A stretch of 64,000 bases of DNA from Rhizoclosmatium globosum (lineage: Eukaryota; Chytridiomycota; Chytridiomycetes; Chytridiales; Chytriomycetaceae). The stretch spans positions 124,001 through 188,000 of the forward strand of contig MCGO01000054.1 of the NCBI GenBank assembly GCA_002104985.1. The letters run 5' to 3'. Of the stretch, positions 57,864 through 64,000 are shown piece by piece. A program made the position numbers and the translations under genes. Position 1 is the first letter of the stretch. Each line of letters starts with the position of its first letter. Under the pieces are notes generated by a model. That model searched no databases, was not told the origin of the DNA, and saw only the letters and a list, made by a program, of their open reading frames with translations.

Positions 57864-58489
57864 TCAGGAAGAGATGATGTCTTTGCTCATTACAGTACGC
57901 GGATCGTCCGCCAACAGGCTGAAAATATCAAATTGAGATGTTTCTGCAGCCAATCGAAGCGCGAAATTGTCTGTCCCGTAATACTTGTAATCCCATACGT
58001 CCGAATCGATTTGTCGCGGATTATTTACGTCTGCGAACCACTTGACACGGTCATCCTCGATCAACACTTTCACAACATCAATATGATTGTGTTCACAGGC
58101 CAAAACAACAAAATTTTCATCGCTGTAAGATGGATTGACACGAGGATCTTGTACAAGCCGTTCTACGATATGTGCATGACCCTTTACGATTGCCGTGTAT
58201 AATGCAGGTCTCTGTAAATTGCCGTTTGGTAGACGAAAGGGAGGCTCAGCCACACTTCATTCTTGATGCCAACCTTCTCCAAATAGTCCCAGACCGACGG
58301 CGATCTGGATAGTTTTCTTTGGTAAGTGAAGTGCCTCGTTGCGAAGGAAGGGTCTTGAAAGGTGATAGATGCCAGCTGCCTTGATGCAAGTCCGACATTG
58401 ACTAGGCCGAAATCGATTGGCAAGTAAAGCAGAATATCTTCAATGATTTCGGGTGGCTGTGACTCAAGTGAGGCGCTGGATGGCCCCAT
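57864..58489 (-). pseudogene. Truncated, frame-broken F-box-like / ankyrin paralogue
   Basis: The ATG at 58489 opens with the family start (PPEIIEDILLYLP, FATRHFTYQRKLS, VWDYLEKVG, LPFVYQTAIYRDL) but this frame stops at 58184. The ankyrin part continues in another frame (ALYTAIVKGHAHIVERLVQDPRVNP...) and stops at 57864. Only about three ankyrin repeats remain, and the NLMWSLRW linker is absent, so a block between linker and late repeats has been deleted with a frame change. The inverted-repeat element lies just downstream. Confidence 0.7.
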
Positions 58490-58563
58490 CGATCACTTTG
58501 ACTGGAATTCAAGGATAGGCATTATATTTCATATCGACAAACTAAAATAAACAATGAATAAAA

Positions 58564-58868
58564 TCAGAATCCAATTCCATAAAAGTCAACATGATTAACA
58601 GCCTTCACATGCTGATATCCTGGACTACTTGGACTTGTTGGACTGTGCACTGCCCAAACACCACTGACAACATCGTCATACTCATCGCCATCTCGCCCCT
58701 TCATGAAAAGACATAATGTTAGATAATAAAGGAGGCGTTAACGTTCAGGGTACTCACCCAGTTATGAGCACCAGCGCCGCCCTTCTTGATTCCCTGATCT
58801 CCTCCTCGTCCTTGCTTACCACCCGCACTTGGGATACGGATTGACTGCTTCTTGTTGGAACGGGTCAT
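58564..58868 (-). CDS. Small HABP4/PAI-RBP1 (Stm1-like) protein
   Basis: Exons 58758-58868 and 58564-58698 with a 59-nt phase-0 intron (GTGAGT...GAAG) give 81 residues. The first exon is basic and Gly-rich, ending KKGGAGAHNWG across the junction, then RDGDEYDDV. This GGAGAHNWG-type signature is typical of the hyaluronan/mRNA-binding (HABP4/PAI-RBP1) family of ribosome- and RNA-binding proteins; very short fungal members exist. The C-terminal part (SPTSPSSPGY) is not diagnostic. Confidence 0.55.
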
Positions 58869-59039
58869 TTTTTGATTCTTTTTTTAGGACGTAACTGATT
58901 TCTTGGGGGCGCCACAAAGATCAAGAAATTGAGGCACTAATGCCTTCTTTTTATAAAAATGGTATGGCACCCAACAAACAAGTATTTATTGACAAGTAAT
59001 CAGATATGGATAAGAGAGAGTATGAAGAAAAGGAGGATA

Positions 59040-59930
59040 TCAAGCATTGGCTGCATTCCACGCGTTGAGGACAGCTTGCATTTGTTGTTGAAGGGCGACT
59101 TGAGTGGCAACGTCTTGAGTCTGGCTCAATTGGATTTGAAGCGCGTTCAACAAGGCTTGATAATTCGCGAACAAAGATGGCGTAGAGACTCCGTTAACGG
59201 CATTGATTTGAGCAATCAGAGCGTCGCGAGTGGCTGGATCGGTAGTATTCACAAGAATATTTTGAAGCTGTTGGACTTGAGATGTAGATGTAGATGGAGA
59301 CGGGATTCCATTGATTGCGTTGATTTGCGAAATCAAGGCTTCACGTGTAGATGGGTCTGACGTTGATACGAGGATATTCTGGAGTTGTTGAACTTGAGAG
59401 GTGACGGGAGACATGGCGCCGTTAATAGCGTTGATTTGAGCAATCAGAGCCTGTCGAGTTGCTGGATCCGCTGTTGAAGCAAGAATATTTTGAAGTTGTT
59501 GAACTTGAGAACTTGAAGGGGAAGCAGAAGTGATGGCGTCGATTTGAGCAATCAAGGCGTCGCGAGTGGCAGGGTCCGTGGTGGTGACGAGGATATTCTG
59601 AAGCTGTTGGACCTGAGAGGTGGTAGGAGACATGATGCCGTTGATGGCATTGATTTGGGAAATCAACGCTTCACGTGTCGATGGGTCCGTGGTTGATACG
59701 AGAATGTTTTGAAGCTGTAGCACCTGGGACGAGTATGGAGACTTCATTCCGTTGATAGCATCGATTTGGGCAATCAGGGCATTGCGGGTGGCTGGATCAT
59801 ATGTGCTCACAAGAATTCCTTCAAGTTGCTGAATTTGAGAATTGGTTGATGTGTCTCTCTTGAAGAGGCTGATGGGAGACTGGAGAGAGAGTTGGGCGAA
59901 CAAGAAGAGAGAGAAGAGGACTGATTGCAT
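59040..59930 (-). CDS. Secreted protein of six tandem ~40-residue repeats (unknown family)
   Basis: Single exon, 296 residues. Residues 1-17 are a signal peptide-like segment (MQSVLFSLFLFAQLSLQ), followed by LFKR, a possible Kex2-type cleavage site. Six tandem repeats then follow, each with QVQQLQNILV, then STxDPATRxALIxQINAING and a short S/T/P linker. The last repeat leads into a variant helical end (LANYQALLNALQIQL, QVALQQQMQAVLNAWN). The repeats contain no Cys and look all-helical. Near-identical repeats imply recent expansion or homogenisation. Not recognised; extracellular or wall-associated role is inference. Confidence 0.7.
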   Translation of the reverse strand: MQSVLFSLFLFAQLSLQSPISLFKRDTSTNSQIQQLEGILVSTYDPATRNALIAQIDAINGMKSPYSSQVLQLQNILVSTTDPSTREALISQINAINGIMSPTTSQVQQLQNILVTTTDPATRDALIAQIDAITSASPSSSQVQQLQNILASTADPATRQALIAQINAINGAMSPVTSQVQQLQNILVSTSDPSTREALISQINAINGIPSPSTSTSQVQQLQNILVNTTDPATRDALIAQINAVNGVSTPSLFANYQALLNALQIQLSQTQDVATQVALQQQMQAVLNAWNAANA

Positions 59931-60121
59931 TTTCTGTTTTTGAATGATATAGAATAGCTTGACATAAAGCTGCTCTTATGCATTTCTGTGAGGTGTGTGA
60001 AGTGCGTAAAGGATTGTAAAGAGTGTGGGAAGCAGCCAACAAAAAACTGACAAACCCTTTTCAAGTCAGACCCCTCCCTCACCCAACTACTACCACACCA
60101 CCACCACCACCAACCAACCAA

Positions 60122-63100
60122 ATGGACTCGTGTGCCACTCTTCACGGCGCCCCGCGATCCTTCGCCACACTTTACGACGCCGCACCGCCCTTTTCAACAA
60201 ATTTGAGTTCGGGTGACTTCCGTTTTTCATCGCTTCCAACCAAAAGAAACGCAGCCGCACCAGAAACCTCGATTCTCTTTCAGCTCGGTGAAACTTTGAA
60301 ACGCGCAGCTTCTCCTCTTTCGCGAAACTCAGAAAATGGAAAGAATCAGAGATCGCGTTCGCTTTCGCCGGTGCGGCAGCAGATTGATGATTCATACTTG
60401 GACTTCGAACGCGTTTTAAAACCACTGATGGATAATACTTGTAGAAATGTGGTTGTGGCAGGATCAGCTCCGGTACTTGATCAGCCGCACTACAGACAGT
60501 CTCAGGGACACAGATGCCTTTCAACCAGTGATATTCCTGTTGTTCCTGTATCTCTTCAATCTTCAGACCCGCAAATGAGGTCGGACCCATATTTGAGACC
60601 ACCTCCACAAAGAAGAAATCCATTTATGGTTGAAGAGCACAGGAACTCCATTATTAATTTACCTTCTTCGAATCAGTGGAGTTTGCTTAACTCATTAAGA
60701 ATCCACGCTGGAACGCCTGAAAGATCCGAAGACGGCATTGAGAAGCTGCTGCAGTTGAGTGCCCCCCTAATATCAGATTTCCCATAGCTAAATATTGCTT
60801 TCAGATATTACGCCCAGCTTTTGAACTTGAGCCAAAAGTTTGATTTTGAATCTGGAAGGGTGAGTCTCCTCGCCTATATTCATCATCTAAGTGAACCCGA
60901 CATAGCACTCAATCAATTTCAATTGGTATGAAGCCTACTCTCCTGACCGCCAAATTACACATTCATGCATCCACTACGAGATGGCGTGTGTTCTTTTCAA
61001 CGTGGCGGCTGTGTACAGTCAGATCGCATGTGCCCAACGTCTCTCCACCACAGATGGTAAAAAGTTGGCCGCAGCCTACTTCAAAAAATCCGCTGGCGTG
61101 CTCATGCATGTTCGAGATACTCATTGTCAACGTGCACAAATCCGCCTTGAGAAGACGTCGGACTTGACAGATCAGTTTCTGACGGCAAGTGCTCAAGTTA
61201 TGCTCGCTCAAGCTATGGAATGCTATTTTGAAAAAGCTAATGATGGTATGAAACGTGGCTTGATAACTTTTGTGCTAAAATCCCACCCGATTCAAAGATA
61301 AGGTCAGCAGTCCTACCATGTCCATGCTTGCGACTCAAACAGCGGATTACTATGAGCTTGCTCTTCGACACTCTAAAGAAGGGATTCACATTTTGAGTCG
61401 ACAGCGCTTCCCTCGGGTATGTCGTACCAGTCTGTATTAATGAACTTGAGCTTAAACTTTTAAATACAGACATGGATTCAACAGCTTACTGCGAAATCTT
61501 TTATTTATGCTGCTATCGCACATTTCCACGCCCCATTGTCACTTCCTGCTGAACAAGCCCTTGGAGAACGCATAGCTCGATTGACAATCGCCAAGAACCT
61601 AGCTACGCGAGCGTTCAAGAGTAGTTCTAGTATCGGTGGAACAGTTCATGATATTGTTAAGGTAAAATCGGCTCCTTCTAATGAACTCGGTTTAACCCAA
61701 TGTCGATGATAGGGATACTTGGATGTAATCACTTCATCTCATCTGCTTGCAGATGCGGCAAACTTTGAAAAGCATAATCATGCAGCAGTCGATGCATCAT
61801 TAGTCACAGCTCTTAAGAGACCAAATGAGGCACTGGTTGTTCCGATTCCTGCTGCAGAATCTATCGGCGATTTGCAGCGTTTCTCGGATGTGTTTGCCGG
61901 ATTCAAACCGGTTGAAGAAGATTTGAATCTTGAGGTACTAAGTACTTTTGCTGTGGAGGTAGTTGAGCGCGCTTCAAGAAACTTGGAGGCACATCGCAAA
62001 GAAATTGAAGCGTACGTTTCCTGAAAATTCTCAGGATTCTGCTAACTTTATATATATGCATCTTCAGAGAAATTAAACGTCATAATGTCATGGAAACTTC
62101 CACGCTAAAAGAGATCCTCTCAGTCAACAAGGAACGTGCCAACGCCATTTGGGAACACATTCAAGTGATTCAGATGGACGAACGAAAGGAATCATACTCT
62201 GACTTGATGAAAAGACTTGACTTGATGCATATTGCCATTAATACGTATATTCACGAGGTCTACTCTTTTTAATCTCACAATCGCTTCACTAAATTGCCGA
62301 CAGACAACTAAAACCCTTGACGCCACTCCACCAGCATCTCTGCCGGACCCACAAACCAGAACCCTCCACGCCACACTTTGTAAAGCTATCCATCAAACTG
62401 CACAACTCCTTCCATCTCGATCAAAGTCTCTTCGAGACCTTCGTACAATGTACTTAAGCAAGCCAGTAACGGATTTCCATCCCTTACAGTGGACACACGA
62501 AAACTTGTTGGACTTGATACCCGCCTTAGACTCCTCAAGAGACCTCGCAATAGAAGACGTTGTCTCCGAAAAACGCCGCGAACATGCTGTGAATGACCTG
62601 AAGCGATCTCTCGAAACGCTTCACACTCTTCAAAAAGAATGCACAGGAAAGCTGGAAGAAGTCCGCCACTTTGTTGAAAGTATGGATACACTCCGTGATT
62701 CAAAGGGAGTTCATGCACATAAATTGAGACTCAAATTAATTGAAGAAGCTGTGGCGGGTATAAAATCGTCTAAAGAATCAGCGATGCGGCGCATATTTGA
62801 AGTTAGTGGCGTTGTTAAAGCCATCTCTCCTATGCGCAAGGTTGAGGAGAGTTCGAGAGACGCGATTGTTGGTTTTGAAGAAAGTGTCAAGGTTTACAAA
62901 AAGTTGAGAGGTGGATTGGTGCTGGAGATTAGCGTAAGTTTCAACGTTTTATTTTTCGAATGTAACCTGACACTGTGACATGGAAAATATAGGAAAGCGG
63001 CAAACTGAAGGACGAGGCAGAACAAATTTATCTGAAAGCTAAGGATATCAAGAAGAGCTCTGGAGACGCATCTGCAAAAGCTGAGCAGTCAATTGTTAGC

Positions 63101-64000
63101 GTTCTGGAGGCTCAAGCTGAAAGACTTAAAAGTCTTGCTGAGCAAGAAATTCAAACTTTCTTGCATCCAACTAGTGCCGGGGGAAAGCCGTCTGGATCTG
63201 GACCCTCAGAACAAGAGCTACTGAAGAAAATCACGAGCTACCTCTCTGGTCCGAAACCAAGTTCGTCCACAAACACGAGGCAAACCGAAGAACAAGACCT
63301 TCTTCTCCACCTTCTTCAGTTTCAATTAGATAGAGAGCGGGCAACAACTGGAGTCCACACGTCATCGTCTTCGGACGCAAACACAACTGCGATCCACGAA
63401 CTCATTCAACGTATTCTCGATCCTAAGAGCGAGCCGGCAGTAAAAGCAAATCCAGCTTCAGCCCCAGCCCCAGAAAAACCAGCCGAGCCTTCAGCAGAAG
63501 TGAAAGCCAATACTGAGTTTCTCAAATTCGAGGATACTCTCCATAGCCTCGCAATTACTGCCCAACAGGAGATAATTCGTCTGCAACGTATCCATAACGA
63601 ACGCCAGCAGGCTGTAAGAGACGCTGCTGAAGCGGAGGCAAAGAGACGTGTTGAAGTGGATAAACTGAGCAGAAAAGCTGCGAAAGTCCTTGGTGATGTG
63701 AGCACTGTTGGTATGGCTGCTGGAAATGTTGGAGTAAGTGGTACCGGAAGCACAGTATCAGGATCCCCTCGTAAACCGTACGATTTTAACAAGGGCTCAT
63801 TTGTTGGAGGACCTGGAAGTGGCTCGAATCAAAGTCCTTCCAATGCTCCTCCACAACCACAAAGAATTTTCACTTGGAGTGATGGAAGCGTTCGCCGTGA
63901 AAGCTTTTATGATGCGGAAGAAGGATATTTGGATGCGAGGCGATACATGTCACCCCTTGCACGAAGTGAAGAGAACTTGGATCAGTTGGCGGACAACATT
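60122..64000 (+). CDS. BRO1-domain (ALIX/Bro1/Rim20-type) protein, cut by the window end
   Basis: ATG at 60122; many exons; the frame is still open at 64000. The first exon gives about 200 residues of disordered, Ser/Pro/Arg-rich sequence. From the first junction the BRO1 domain follows: KLLQ-YYAQLLNLSQKFDFES, W.EAYSPDRQITHSCIHYEMACVLFNVAAVYSQ, YFKKSAGVLMHV, ARLTIAKNLATRAFKSS, HLLADAANFEKHNH. A V-like coiled-coil region (KRSLETLHTLQKECTGKLEEV, SVLEAQAERLKSLAEQEI) and a Pro/Gly/Ser-rich tail come next. BRO1 proteins bind ESCRT-III and act in endosomal sorting or pH signalling. The long N-terminal extension is unusual, since BRO1 normally starts the protein. Confidence 0.8.

Overview
The window looks like nuclear DNA of a zoosporic (chytrid-like) fungus. 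Zn2Cys6 regulators and an Ole1-type desaturase with a C-terminal cytochrome b5 point to Fungi, and a TTLL1-type tubulin polyglutamylase points to a flagellated lineage. Genes are dense and cut by GT-AG introns mostly 41-95 nt long, so most proteins had to be assembled from several exons by hand. Coordinates of multi-exon genes are start-to-stop spans; exon ends are given where I could check the splice phase.

Region by region. 1-6.6 kb: METTL25-like methyltransferase, F-box protein, COPI-associated membrane protein, Mediator subunit 1-like protein, delta-9 desaturase. 7-10.2 kb: two neighbouring regulators that each carry two Zn2Cys6 clusters. 10.8-19 kb: a pyrimidine 5'-nucleotidase gene split inside an exon by a 7.1-kb Ty1/copia element (195-bp LTRs identical by eye, 5-bp target duplication). 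19-25 kb: ankyrin/F-box-like protein, four tRNAs, a LYR-motif protein, thioredoxin. 25-32 kb: a receptor-like 7TM protein with a five-repeat cysteine ectodomain, the CTD phosphatase FCP1, a second ankyrin protein, tRNA-Ser, a small TPR-like protein. 32-40 kb: PI4-kinase STT4, with a 1.5-kb Mutator-like TIR element in one intron that carries a fragment of a cation transporter. 40-51 kb: ESF1, an EF-hand membrane protein, a membrane protein of unknown function, an AAAP-like transporter, a zinc-finger protein. 51-64 kb: TTLL1, SLC35F6-like transporter, further tRNAs, a third ankyrin protein, an inverted-repeat element beside a broken ankyrin paralogue, a small HABP4/Stm1-like protein, a secreted 40-residue-repeat protein, and a BRO1-domain protein running off the end.

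The richest discovery area is the copia element. It appears to have spliceosomal introns inside gag and protease, a textbook -1 frameshift signal (GGGTTTT directly before the gag stop, then a 7-bp stem-loop), a primer site matching the anticodon arm of tRNA-Lys(CUU) rather than a tRNA 3' end, three copies of its polypurine tract, and a long antisense ORF in its leader. Other candidates for undescribed biology are the five-repeat 7TM receptor, the MULE-like element whose target duplication copied an intron branch point, the secreted repeat protein, and the minus-strand ankyrin family.

Caution: several otherwise good genes need one base added or removed, usually in a short G/C run (near 2068, 15176, 28201, 45361; also 47712). 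This may be consensus error rather than biology.
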